Source of the DNA: Actinomycetes bacterium
GTDB lineage: Bacteria; Actinomycetota; Acidimicrobiia; IMCC26256; PALSA-610
Assembly: GCA_025360585.1 (NCBI GenBank)
Contig: JANYBW010000014.1
Span: 1 to 61,451 of the forward strand
DNA length: 61,451 nt
Direction of reading: 5' to 3'
Shown piece by piece: positions 52,900 to 61,245 of this stretch (position 1 is its first letter; every line of letters begins with the position of its first letter). Under the pieces are notes generated by a model, which saw only the letters and a list, made by a program, of their open reading frames with translations, had not been told where the DNA came from and ran no database searches. The position numbers and the translations under genes are program-made.

Positions 52900-52905
52900 T
52901 AGTCT
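52900..52905 (+). promoter_or_regulatory. -10 box for leaderless acyl-CoA ligase gene
   Basis: TAGTCT exactly six bases before GTG 52912; no Shine-Dalgarno. Confidence 0.5.
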
Positions 52906-52911
52906 GCGTGC

Positions 52912-54477
52912 GTGAGTACAACTGACATCAAACGCACCACGATTCTCGCGGCTCTGCAACATCGCATGATTACGGATCCCGATGGCGATTACCTTGATTT
53001 CCACGGTGATCAATGGAGTGCTCGGCGCGTTGATGAGGCATCGCGTTTGGTTGCCGCGCACCTGCATGTGCTCGGAGTCGGACGGGGGGATCGGGTTGCG
53101 TCTTTGATGGAGAACTCCCCGGAGCAGGTGCTGTTGTTCTTCGCAACGATCCGGCTCGGTGCGGTCGCGGTGCCGATTAACAACGCCTATAAAGGTGAGT
53201 TTCTTCGTCATCAAATCGATGATTCTGGTGCAGTCGTGATCGCGGTGCAAGCCGACATGCGCGAACGCGTCGAAGCGATCGCGGGTGGCGAAGCGACCCC
53301 ATCATTGCGAGCAATTGTCGATCCCATCGAGCTTCTCGACGATGGCATCACCGCGGTAGAAGATGCCGAGCTGCAGCCCAACGACCTCGCATGCTTTATC
53401 TACACCGCCGGCACAACCGGCCCTTCGAAGGGTTGCATGCTAACCCACAATTACGTGGTGTCGATGGCCGGCCAAATCGCCCGCGCTTGGGAACGCGAGC
53501 CGGACGATGTCGTTTGGACACCGCTGCCGTTGTTCCATTTGAACGCGATATCGATTTGTGTCGTCGGAACGTTGCTCAACGGTGGCTCGGCCGCGATCGC
53601 TCGTAAGTTTTCGGTGAGTAACTTCTGGCCGGAGGTCAAGCGCACCGGCGCAACCGTGCTTTCGATGTTGGGATCACTCGCGATTTTGATCGCGAATGCT
53701 GATGATCACCCTGATTCCGCCGGTCACAAGCTGCGGGTGTGTGCCGCGGCGCCGATGCCGCCCGACACCGACCGGATCTGGCGCGCGCGTTTCGGATGCG
53801 CAACGTTTTCTGGGGGTTTTGGGCTCACCGAAGCGAGCTTGTTGGCCGCACTTCCACCGGGAGTCGAGAACAAGCCCGGTGCGGCCGGCATGTTGAACCA
53901 AATCGAGTTTGAAACCGTCTTGCTCGATGATGAAGATCAGCCGGTTGCCGTTGGTGATGTTGGCGAAATCTGTGCCCGGCCGCGTCACCCGGACATGATG
54001 TTTGCGGGATATTGGAATCGCCCTGCCGACACGGTTGCCGCTTGGCGCAACCTCTGGTATCACACCGGTGATCTTGGTCGCGTCGATACGGATGGTTTCT
54101 TGTACTTCGTCGATCGGAAAAAGGACACGTTGCGTCGCCGCGGCGAAAACATTTCGAGTTTCGAGATGGAAAAGGTTTTGTTCGGTCACGCGGCGATCAA
54201 AGATTGCGCGGTACATGCGGTTGCATCGCCCATGGGCGAAGACGACGTCAAAGTTACCGCCGTCATGCAGGAATCTGCAATGATTGATGCCGAGACGTTG
54301 TGTCGTTGGATGGCCGAACGGGTTCCGTATTTCGCGATTCCCCGCTATATCGAATTTCGCGACGACCTCCCGAGGAATCCCGTCGGGCGAGTCTTGAAGT
54401 ATCAGCTTCGCGATGAGGGAGTAACTCCGCAAACGTGGGATCGTGAAGCCGCTGGAGTCGTGTTCGAACGTAAGTAA
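52912..54477 (+). CDS. Class I adenylate-forming acyl-CoA ligase
   Basis: A 521-residue ANL-superfamily enzyme that activates a carboxylic acid to its CoA thioester with ATP. The P-loop is IYTAGTTGPSKGCMLTH; GFGLTEAS is the A5-type motif; YHTGDLGRVDTDGFLYFVDRKKD the A7-A8 hinge; and the C-terminal catalytic Lys is in PVGRVLKYQLR. Closest by pattern to the crotonobetaine/carnitine-CoA ligase-like group, but substrates in this group are diverse (fatty, steroid-side-chain or aromatic acids). The enoyl-CoA hydratase 26 bp downstream suggests a beta-oxidation-like route. Confidence 0.87.
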   Translation: MSTTDIKRTTILAALQHRMITDPDGDYLDFHGDQWSARRVDEASRLVAAHLHVLGVGRGDRVASLMENSPEQVLLFFATIRLGAVAVPINNAYKGEFLRHQIDDSGAVVIAVQADMRERVEAIAGGEATPSLRAIVDPIELLDDGITAVEDAELQPNDLACFIYTAGTTGPSKGCMLTHNYVVSMAGQIARAWEREPDDVVWTPLPLFHLNAISICVVGTLLNGGSAAIARKFSVSNFWPEVKRTGATVLSMLGSLAILIANADDHPDSAGHKLRVCAAAPMPPDTDRIWRARFGCATFSGGFGLTEASLLAALPPGVENKPGAAGMLNQIEFETVLLDDEDQPVAVGDVGEICARPRHPDMMFAGYWNRPADTVAAWRNLWYHTGDLGRVDTDGFLYFVDRKKDTLRRRGENISSFEMEKVLFGHAAIKDCAVHAVASPMGEDDVKVTAVMQESAMIDAETLCRWMAERVPYFAIPRYIEFRDDLPRNPVGRVLKYQLRDEGVTPQTWDREAAGVVFERK

Positions 54478-54503
54478 GTAGGCGGCGGTTAGGATCGGTG
54501 GCT

Positions 54504-55358
54504 ATGTCTATCGCGATGAACGAACTCGAAACCGTCCTGTACGAAATCACCGATGGTGTCGGGTGGGTCACGCTCAATCGTCCCGAGGTTTTGAATGCGT
54601 TCAACTATCGGATGCAAGAGGAACTGCACGCGATCTGGCGCCACGCGCGCCACGACTCGAGCGTGCGTTGCTTGGTGTTGACGGGCGCGGGCGACAAGGC
54701 GTTTTGTACCGGCATCGATCGAGCGGAGGCGATGGGGCATTGGCAAGACGATCCTTCGGCAGCCGGCCATGCGGCGGTCCCGACTGGTTCGGGCGATGGC
54801 GATACGCCATGGCACTTTGATGATCCAGGTGATTTGATCGGCCCGAAACGCTGCGATCTCTGGAAGCCGGTTATCGCTGCGGTGAATGGTATGGCGTGCG
54901 GCGGCGCGTTTTACATGTTGGGTGAAGTTGAGTTTGTCATCGCCGCGGATCACGCGACATTTTTCGATCCGCACGTCACCTACGGGATGACCGCGTGCTT
55001 TGAACCGATGCATATGTTGCAAAAGATGCCGTTCCACGAAATCATGAGAATTTCGTTGATGGGCGCACACGAACGCGTCAGCGCGCAACGCGCCTATGAA
55101 GTAGGGCTGGTTTCTGAGATCGTGCCCTCCGCCGATTTGCATGATGCCGCCGCCCGGGTGGCGAACGCGATCGCCTCGCAACCGGCCATCGCAGTGCAAG
55201 GAACGGTACGCGCGCTTTGGGCTGCGAAAGACATGGATCGCAAAAACGCGCTTGATTTCGGCAAGGTATTGATCAAACCCGGTAGCGACCCGACGGCGTT
55301 GTACGAAGGCCAACAAGCTTTCGCAGGTGGTAATCGAATCAAGCCGAGGATCCGTTAA
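54504..55358 (+). CDS. Enoyl-CoA hydratase/isomerase family protein
   Basis: A 284-residue crotonase-fold protein. WVTLNRPEVLNAFN, VLTGAGDKAFCTGIDRAEAM and AAVNGMACGGAFYMLGEVEFVIAADHATFFDPHVTYGM are recognisable. The usual second catalytic segment is replaced by MTACFEPMHMLQKMP, so it may not be a standard hydratase. ATG 54504 has AGGA at good spacing (and a TAGGAT box); GTG 54498 is an alternative. Its last 20 bp overlap the 3' end of the convergent permease gene. Confidence 0.85.
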   Translation: MSIAMNELETVLYEITDGVGWVTLNRPEVLNAFNYRMQEELHAIWRHARHDSSVRCLVLTGAGDKAFCTGIDRAEAMGHWQDDPSAAGHAAVPTGSGDGDTPWHFDDPGDLIGPKRCDLWKPVIAAVNGMACGGAFYMLGEVEFVIAADHATFFDPHVTYGMTACFEPMHMLQKMPFHEIMRISLMGAHERVSAQRAYEVGLVSEIVPSADLHDAAARVANAIASQPAIAVQGTVRALWAAKDMDRKNALDFGKVLIKPGSDPTALYEGQQAFAGGNRIKPRIR

Positions 55359-56385
55359 CCGCCGATCGGCGGTGGTGCCATATATCGCGCACCACAACTT
55401 GGAGCATTCCCGCGACGGGTATTGCTACAAACGCGCCCACGATGCCGAGCAGTTCGACACCGATCAACATGCTGACGAGCACGGTGAGCGGATCAAGATG
55501 GACAGTCCGGCTCATGACGGCCACTGAGAGCACGTTGTTTTCAAAGAGTTGGTAGAGCAAGCAAAACACAATCGCCGCGATGCCCTTGGTGGGTGAATCG
55601 ATGAACGCGACCAGCACAACCGCGATAGCTCCCAGGGTTGCGCCGATGAGAGGAATGAGATCGCTGACCGCAACCCAGACCGCAAGCACGCCGGCAAACG
55701 GAACTCCCGCGATCGTAAGAAACGCAAAGTTGAATGTTCCAGCGACCAATGAAATCAACAGGTTGCCGATCATGTAGCCACTGACGGCCCGGGCACACTG
55801 CGCCCCGATATTGCTGAGCCGTACCTGCTGATTTTCGGGGAATAGCCGTGCTGTAGCGCTCAGCGTTTGCGGGCCCTTTGCCAACATCAAAATCATGAGG
55901 GTCAAAATCGTGATCAGTGCCACGAGCGCGTTGCCGACGCGTTGGGCAACACTCCACGAACCGCTTGCGAGCGTCTTGCCAAACTTCTGAATGTTTTTTT
56001 CGCTGAACCGTTCTTGAAGTTTAAATTTTTTGACCAGGTTTCCGGCAGTGCCCTTGCCGGCGCGTGCGTCTTGGAGGAAGTTCTGCACCTGGTCGGAGTA
56101 GCTCGTGTCTTGGGTGACCAGCGGGCCTATCACGACGAATGCGGCGGTACTGACGACTGCCGTACTCGCGAGCATCACCAGCGCTACAGCGATTCCACGG
56201 CGCACGTGCAGGCGCCGTTGCGTGAGGTTTGCGGCGGGGCTGAGAATGGTCGCAAGGAGCGCGGCGATCGCCATCCACAGCAACACACGCGATAACAACA
56301 TGATGATTCTGAGTGCGCCCGCAGTTAGCACCACGCACGCGATTGTTGCCCAGATCGTTCGCCACGGGATGGCTGGTCGCTCCAC
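55339..56385 (-). CDS. AI-2E family (PerM/TqsA-like) permease
   Basis: A 348-residue polytopic membrane protein with about seven to eight TM segments: two near the N-terminus (13-50), then a coiled intermediate domain and C-terminal segments with GVPFAGVLAVWVAVSDLIPLIGATLGA and FENNVLSVAVMSRTVHLDPLTVLVSMLIG, the conserved family core. Members export autoinducer-2, Na+ or unknown solutes. GTG 56385 has AAGGA ~5 nt upstream. It lies 32 bp downstream of the flavoprotein gene and may be cotranscribed with it. Confidence 0.88.
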   Translation of the reverse strand: MERPAIPWRTIWATIACVVLTAGALRIIMLLSRVLLWMAIAALLATILSPAANLTQRRLHVRRGIAVALVMLASTAVVSTAAFVVIGPLVTQDTSYSDQVQNFLQDARAGKGTAGNLVKKFKLQERFSEKNIQKFGKTLASGSWSVAQRVGNALVALITILTLMILMLAKGPQTLSATARLFPENQQVRLSNIGAQCARAVSGYMIGNLLISLVAGTFNFAFLTIAGVPFAGVLAVWVAVSDLIPLIGATLGAIAVVLVAFIDSPTKGIAAIVFCLLYQLFENNVLSVAVMSRTVHLDPLTVLVSMLIGVELLGIVGAFVAIPVAGMLQVVVRDIWHHRRSAVNGSSA

Positions 56386-56417
56386 GGATCCTTTCTACTG
56401 CGCGTAGCGTGTTTGAA

Positions 56418-58889
56418 TCAGGCTTTGATGCGCTGCATAGCGGGATCGTAGAGCGGGCGCGATGATGCGCGAGCTGAATAGCGGGTGCCTGCGATGTCTA
56501 CGGTCCAGTCGCCTTCGTCAATCCACTGTCCAGTTATTGGCACGTCGCCGCTGATCATCGCCAAACCCACGGCGCCGCCCAACGTGTGTCCGTACGAAGC
56601 CGATCGGATGTATCCCACCGCCTGGCCGTCGCGATACACAACCTCGGCATGAAACAGTTGAGGCTCGGGATGGGTGACCAGTATTTGCAGGAGGCGCTGG
56701 GTTGATTCGGTGGCCGGCGGCCGCGCCGCAACCGCATCGCGTCCGATGAATCCGTCGGGCTTGTTGAGATCGACGGCGAAGCCCAAGCCACAATCAATGG
56801 GATTGTCCGTATTGTCGATGTCGTGGCCGTAGTCTCGGTACGCCTTTTCCATACGCAGGCTGGACAATGCTTTCAAGCCTGCGTGACGCAGGCCGTGTGG
56901 TGTTCCTGCTGCGATGATCCACTCGTAAACGTGTGCGGCCTGCTCGCACGGGATGTATAGCTCGTAACCCAATTCGCCGAGGTACGTAATCCGAATACAC
57001 AACGCTCGCGCGAATCCGATGGCAATATCCTGTGCGTGTCGATACGGGAATGCGACGTTGCTCATATCGGTGTCGGTGACACTTGCGAGGAGTGCCCTCG
57101 AATTCGGGCCTTGAACGTTGAGCTGGGCGTAACCAGAAGTGGAGTCGTGCACGTGTACGCGTTGTGATCCGATGTGGCGTTGCATCCAGGTCAATACGTG
57201 ACGCGAAGCGGTATCCGAAGCGACTACAAAGAAGTGTTCTTCGTCGAGTTTGGTGACGGTCAAGTCGGCCTCAATACGCCCGTGCTTGTTGAGCCATTGC
57301 GTATATGTAATGGTGTTGGTCGGCCCTGCGACATTGTTCGCAGAGAGTTGATTCAGGAACTTCCCCGCGTCGGGCCCGACGACATCGAATTTCGCCATGA
57401 AGCTCATGTCCATAATGACGACAGCGTTGCGTGCTGCATGGTGTTCGGCTTGCCAGTACGGAAACCAGTTTTGGCGGCCCCAGGAGAGCTCTGAGATTGC
57501 TGCGGAATGGCCGACCGGCGCGTACCAATCGGGCGACTCCCAGCCCGACACCTCTTTGAAATATGCGCCGTGACCCGCGAGCTGTTCGTGGATCGGAGAC
57601 CGCTTCACGTTGCGTGCCGTCTGCATTGATTTGCCGGGGTAGTGGCATTGGTACACCATGCCGAGCGACTCCACGGTGCGCGTAGCTCGGTACTGCGCGT
57701 TGGACTGGTAGCGCTGCAAACGGTCGATGTTGAATCCGGTGATATCGACTTCCGGATTGCCGTTTAGAACCCAGTGTGCCATCACACGACCGAGCCCACC
57801 GCCCGTGAGAATGCCGATCGAGTTCAATCCCGCACACACAAAATAGTTCTTTATTTCCGGAGCCTCTCCGACTACGGGCTGCAGATCTGGTGTGAAGCTT
57901 TCGGGTCCACAGAAGAATTTCCGCACACCCGCACGTTGCGAAGCTGGCACCCGCCGCATCGCTGCTTCTACATACGGGCCCATGCGATCCCAGTCCGGTG
58001 GGAGTTCTGCGAACGAAAACGAATCAGGAATCGCGTTCACCTGCCACGGCGCGCATTCGGTCTCGAAGAGCCCAATCATGAGCCCGCCGCCTTCTTCTCG
58101 GTAGTAGCCAAACGAAGAAGGGTCTTCCAACACTGGAGTATCTCGGGTGAGGCCCTCGATCGCATCGGTGATCAGGTAGTAGTGCTCAGCAGCTTGGAGC
58201 GCGACGGTGACGTCGTTGCGTTGCGCGAGTTGTCGAGCCCACATCCCTGCACAGTTCACAACGACATCGCACTCGATGTCACCCCGATCGGTACGCACAC
58301 CGGCGACTGCTCGCCGCGTCGGCGGTCCGGTCGTTGTCACGTCGAGGACCGTGACGCCTTCGACAATCGTGACCCCGAGTTGGCGAGCGCCTTTGACGAG
58401 CGACATCGTCACGTCGACCGGATTCGCACGCCCGTCGCCAGCAACATAGAAACCGGCGAGCAGATCGTCGGTGCATGCCAACGGAAACAACGAAGCGATC
58501 TCGGTTGGCGAGATTTCTTCGACGTCGACTCCGCAGTAACGATTGAACGCGGCGACCCTTCGATACTCCTCGAGCCGATCGGCATCTGCGGCAACTTCAA
58601 TGAAGCCCACCGGCGAAAACCCAGTTGCCAGACCGGTTTCGGCTTCGAGCTTCGCGTAAAGGCTGCGCGTGTATTTGCGCAATTCCGTTGATGTTTCGGA
58701 CAACGAACCGAAGGTGACGATCAGGCCTGCTGCGTGCCAGGTCGTTCCTGATGTCAGCTGACCCTGTTCGAGCAGTACCACATCGGTTTCGCCCATGTGT
58801 GCCAGGTGATACGCAACCGAAGCTCCAATGATGCCACCGCCGACAATGACGATCCGGGCGCGCGATGGCAACATAGTTGTAGACATCAT
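56418..58889 (-). CDS. Dimethylglycine/sarcosine dehydrogenase-like FAD oxidoreductase with GcvT domain
   Basis: An ~823-residue protein. The N-terminal DAO domain has the dinucleotide motif VIVGGGIIGASVAYHLA and LTSGTTWHAAGL, whose His (~52) is the covalent FAD site in dimethylglycine dehydrogenase. An FAO_M domain (GPESFTPDLQPVVGEAP) follows, then a C-terminal folate-binding GcvT/aminomethyltransferase domain (from ~420; LGELGYELYIP, GHDIDNTDNPIDCGLGFAV). The expected reaction is oxidative N-demethylation with the methyl passed to tetrahydrofolate; the true substrate (dimethylglycine, sarcosine, or a related methylamine) is not defined. The start is ATG 58889 or 58886, directly after a hairpin; ATG 58874 is another option. 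Confidence 0.88.
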   Translation of the reverse strand: MMSTTMLPSRARIVIVGGGIIGASVAYHLAHMGETDVVLLEQGQLTSGTTWHAAGLIVTFGSLSETSTELRKYTRSLYAKLEAETGLATGFSPVGFIEVAADADRLEEYRRVAAFNRYCGVDVEEISPTEIASLFPLACTDDLLAGFYVAGDGRANPVDVTMSLVKGARQLGVTIVEGVTVLDVTTTGPPTRRAVAGVRTDRGDIECDVVVNCAGMWARQLAQRNDVTVALQAAEHYYLITDAIEGLTRDTPVLEDPSSFGYYREEGGGLMIGLFETECAPWQVNAIPDSFSFAELPPDWDRMGPYVEAAMRRVPASQRAGVRKFFCGPESFTPDLQPVVGEAPEIKNYFVCAGLNSIGILTGGGLGRVMAHWVLNGNPEVDITGFNIDRLQRYQSNAQYRATRTVESLGMVYQCHYPGKSMQTARNVKRSPIHEQLAGHGAYFKEVSGWESPDWYAPVGHSAAISELSWGRQNWFPYWQAEHHAARNAVVIMDMSFMAKFDVVGPDAGKFLNQLSANNVAGPTNTITYTQWLNKHGRIEADLTVTKLDEEHFFVVASDTASRHVLTWMQRHIGSQRVHVHDSTSGYAQLNVQGPNSRALLASVTDTDMSNVAFPYRHAQDIAIGFARALCIRITYLGELGYELYIPCEQAAHVYEWIIAAGTPHGLRHAGLKALSSLRMEKAYRDYGHDIDNTDNPIDCGLGFAVDLNKPDGFIGRDAVAARPPATESTQRLLQILVTHPEPQLFHAEVVYRDGQAVGYIRSASYGHTLGGAVGLAMISGDVPITGQWIDEGDWTVDIAGTRYSARASSRPLYDPAMQRIKA

Positions 58890-58893
58890 CAAA

Positions 58894-58919
58894 CTCTACG
58901 AGCGGTAGCGCTCGTAGAG
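58894..58919 (-). promoter_or_regulatory. Perfect hairpin at the start of the sarcosine-dehydrogenase-like gene
   Basis: Inverted repeat CTCTACGAGCG / CGCTCGTAGAG (11 bp, 4-nt loop) lies in the 33-bp gap between the hydrolase stop and the flavoprotein start. On the minus strand it ends four bases before ATG 58889 and contains the only purine-rich stretch (GTAGAG) that could serve as ribosome site. It is followed by only TTT, so it may be an attenuating terminator of the hydrolase gene or a translation-blocking stem. Confidence 0.7.
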
Positions 58920-58922
58920 GGG

Positions 58923-59774
58923 TTACACGGAGAGCAATTTGGTACGAAACAGCTCAAGCACATCGTCGAGGGCTTCTCGAGTTGGCTGCCCTGGTTCATC
59001 GATGAGATCGCCAGTCAATACCGAGTGATGCTTCGGCAACGCTGCAGTCGGGTTGCCGTCTGATTGTTCGAGTTGCACCGAAACGAAACCGTCACCCAAA
59101 CGGTCTTTGAGAAACTGGAACCGTTCTTCAGGCACAAACGGATCGCCTTTAAACGCAAGCCCGATCACGCGCAGGCCTTCGTTCGCGCAGCGAGCCGCAA
59201 CAGTATCGATATCGGCGGAGCTGGTATCGATGTTGTAGCGATGTTTCTTGGTGACCTTGAACGGTAACGACGGCTGGGAAAGCACCGGCGCAATCACCGA
59301 CGGCTCAATCGCCATCGCGAGCGCAAAGCCACCAGTGAAACACATGCCTACGGCGCCGACGCCAGGGCCGCCGCAGCGCTCGTGTTCATGGTTTGCGAGG
59401 CCGCGCAACCAGTCAATGATCGGCGAGCTTTTGCCCAAAGCCAAGACCGTGAACTCTTTACTGATGCAAGCTTTGCCCATTGATCCCAACGTGTAGCCGG
59501 CCATTTGGAGTTTGGAACCAGCGAAGGGATCGCGCCCTGGGGTACCGAACATTTGCGGTAACACTGCCGTGAGACCCAAGGCAACTACTCGATCGGCGAA
59601 TCCCAACACCATCGGTGACATACCCGGCATTTCCGTCATCACAATCACCGCGGGGCCGGAGCCTTTCCGGTAGATCTCGTGGGTTACGCCTTGATGGGTG
59701 AATGCCTCTTTTGCAAACGTCGCGAGATCGCCGATGGGGGCTTTGGTTGTTCCGGTGCCGGTCATGCGAAGCAT
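58923..59774 (-). CDS. Dienelactone hydrolase family protein
   Basis: A 283-residue alpha/beta hydrolase. The nucleophile elbow is GMCFTGGFALA with Cys as in dienelactone hydrolase; the later Asp (FKGDPFVPEERF) and His (LPKHHSVLTGD) complete a triad. PAVIVMTEMPGMSP is the N-terminal strand. Substrate unknown. It starts at ATG 59774 (or 59765), divergent from the peroxiredoxin gene across 69 bp, and is followed by the hairpin and the flavoprotein gene. Confidence 0.85.
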   Translation of the reverse strand: MLRMTGTGTTKAPIGDLATFAKEAFTHQGVTHEIYRKGSGPAVIVMTEMPGMSPMVLGFADRVVALGLTAVLPQMFGTPGRDPFAGSKLQMAGYTLGSMGKACISKEFTVLALGKSSPIIDWLRGLANHEHERCGGPGVGAVGMCFTGGFALAMAIEPSVIAPVLSQPSLPFKVTKKHRYNIDTSSADIDTVAARCANEGLRVIGLAFKGDPFVPEERFQFLKDRLGDGFVSVQLEQSDGNPTAALPKHHSVLTGDLIDEPGQPTREALDDVLELFRTKLLSV

Positions 59775-59843
59775 TCCAGCACAGGCAGAGCCGGTAGTGT
59801 CCCGGCGACTAACTATTTTTTCGTCTGAGGAGTACCAGCAACG

Positions 59844-60329
59844 ATGGCAGTTGAAGTCGGCGACACGATCCCCGCAGTGGATATCAAAACGATGGGCCCC
59901 GAAGGTGGTCCGATCGATATCAACACTGGCGCCGCGCTCGGTACCGGCAAAGTCGTATTGTTTGCAGTGCCCGGAGCATTCACGCCTGGCTGTTCAAAAG
60001 TGCACCTTCCTGGTTTCGTAGCGCAAGCGAACGAACTCACGGCCAAGGGTGTCGACACGATTGTGTGCGTATCGGTGAATGATGCGTGGGTCATGCAAGC
60101 CTGGGCCGATGATCAAGGCGTCGGCGATTCCATTTTGATGTTGGCCGACGGTAGTGGCACCTTCACCGAAGCCATGGGCCTCGTCATGGACGGCAGCGGT
60201 ATTGGCTTGGGTTCGCGTTCGCGCCGGTACGCCGCGGTGATCGAAAACGGCGTGATTACGCATCTCGATGTTGAAGCGCCCGGCCAAATGAGCGTCAGTA
60301 CGTGCGAAGCCGTGCTCGGCCGGATCTGA
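59844..60329 (+). CDS. Peroxiredoxin (Prx5/AhpE-like, glutaredoxin-type)
   Basis: A 161-residue thiol peroxidase that reduces H2O2 and organic peroxides. The peroxidatic Cys50 lies in AVPGAFTPGCSKVHLPG, the Prx5 signature; VCVSVNDAWVMQAWADDQG and LGSRSRRYAAVIENGVI match the same group. Other Cys residues (near TIVCVSVND and STCEAV) could act as resolving thiol. GAGGAG precedes the ATG by ~12 nt. Single gene. Confidence 0.92.
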   Translation: MAVEVGDTIPAVDIKTMGPEGGPIDINTGAALGTGKVVLFAVPGAFTPGCSKVHLPGFVAQANELTAKGVDTIVCVSVNDAWVMQAWADDQGVGDSILMLADGSGTFTEAMGLVMDGSGIGLGSRSRRYAAVIENGVITHLDVEAPGQMSVSTCEAVLGRI

Positions 60330-60438
60330 GCCCAAACTCGGGCGCCATTTCATCGCGTCTTGACGCAAATCGACGTGGCCGAATCGCGACGTTTTGCCCA
60401 TTGCGGCTACATGATCACCCGTCGGGCCGTAAATACAA

Positions 60439-60464
60439 ACGGCGCAGGCCGAAGCCTGCGCCGT
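60439..60464 (-). terminator. Rho-independent terminator of the PepSY gene
   Basis: An 11-bp stem ACGGCGCAGGC / GCCTGCGCCGT around a CGAA tetraloop. On the minus strand it is followed by TTGTATTTA, so it mainly ends the PepSY gene; it may also stop read-through from the peroxiredoxin gene on the other strand. Confidence 0.8.
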
Positions 60465-60487
60465 CGAGGAAATGCAATCGGTTTTGC

Positions 60488-61018
60488 TTAACCGATTTTG
60501 GAACCGTCGTTGTCGTTGCCGTTGGCGCCGTGATCGTGCCCGTGACCGTGACCGTGGTCGCCCATGCCGTGGGTGTCGATGCTGGTGACTTTGAAGCTCG
60601 CGTCCATCTTGACGGTCACTTCGGTACCGTCAGCTTTGACAACGTGCGCTTCGTAAGTGGCGCCGTCGGAATCATTTTCGACGCGCTCAACGGTGGCGCC
60701 CGGCACTGCGACGAGTGCCGCGGCCTTGGCCTTGTCGGCGCTTGATCCGGTCAGCGCAACTTCATTGCCGTGACCTTTACCATCGCCACGATGCCCAACC
60801 TTGCCGGCCTTCTCGTCGGCCTCGCGAGCGGCGGTCTCGCCCTTTTCGTGGGCTGTGTCTTCGTTACCGTGGGTGGCGATGACCGTGCCGGTGGCGGGCT
60901 TTACGGTTGTCGTTGAGCTGCCCGTCGCCGCACTGGCGATGCCCGCGGCGCCGACCGCGACACCGAGTGCGATTGCGCCCGAGTACAGCCACTTTTTGCC
61001 CTGTGTTACCTGCTCCAT
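60488..61018 (-). CDS. Exported PepSY-domain-like protein with His-rich tail
   Basis: A 176-residue secreted or membrane-anchored protein. ATG 61018 (AAGGACT upstream) gives a signal segment WLYSGAIALGVAVGAAGIASA. A Glu/Lys-rich linker follows, then DKAKAAALVAVPGATVERVENDSDGATYEAHVVKADGTEV, the PepSY pattern (often inhibitory to peptidases). The C-terminus holds HGMGDHGHGHGHDHG, a likely metal-binding stretch. A zinc/copper/nickel-related role is possible but not shown. Divergent from the last gene across 227 bp containing a TAGTGT candidate -10 (61195-61200) and nothing else recognisable. Confidence 0.75.
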   Translation of the reverse strand: MEQVTQGKKWLYSGAIALGVAVGAAGIASAATGSSTTTVKPATGTVIATHGNEDTAHEKGETAAREADEKAGKVGHRGDGKGHGNEVALTGSSADKAKAAALVAVPGATVERVENDSDGATYEAHVVKADGTEVTVKMDASFKVTSIDTHGMGDHGHGHGHDHGANGNDNDGSKIG

Positions 61019-61245
61019 GGTGAGTCCTTTGTTGTTGCCATCTTGCAAACCCCGTGACGGTGTTTGCGGTTCGAGAGCATGTTCGTCACGCTAGGTATGA
61101 ACTCTCGCGGCTTTCGGTAAGAAATCCGTTGGTTCTGCCTGGGAGTTTGCGGTGAATCCGCTCGGTTGAATCCGGCTCGCGAGCTGATCCCCCCTAGTGT
61201 AGGTGCCTCGCGTGACAGCGATCGCGACCAGATCGGAAGGCCACG

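Noticed and set aside
61080-61115. Inverted repeat CGAGAG/CTCTCG upstream of the PepSY gene as an operator
   Set aside because: Only six bases match perfectly with a long, imperfect middle; too weak to call.
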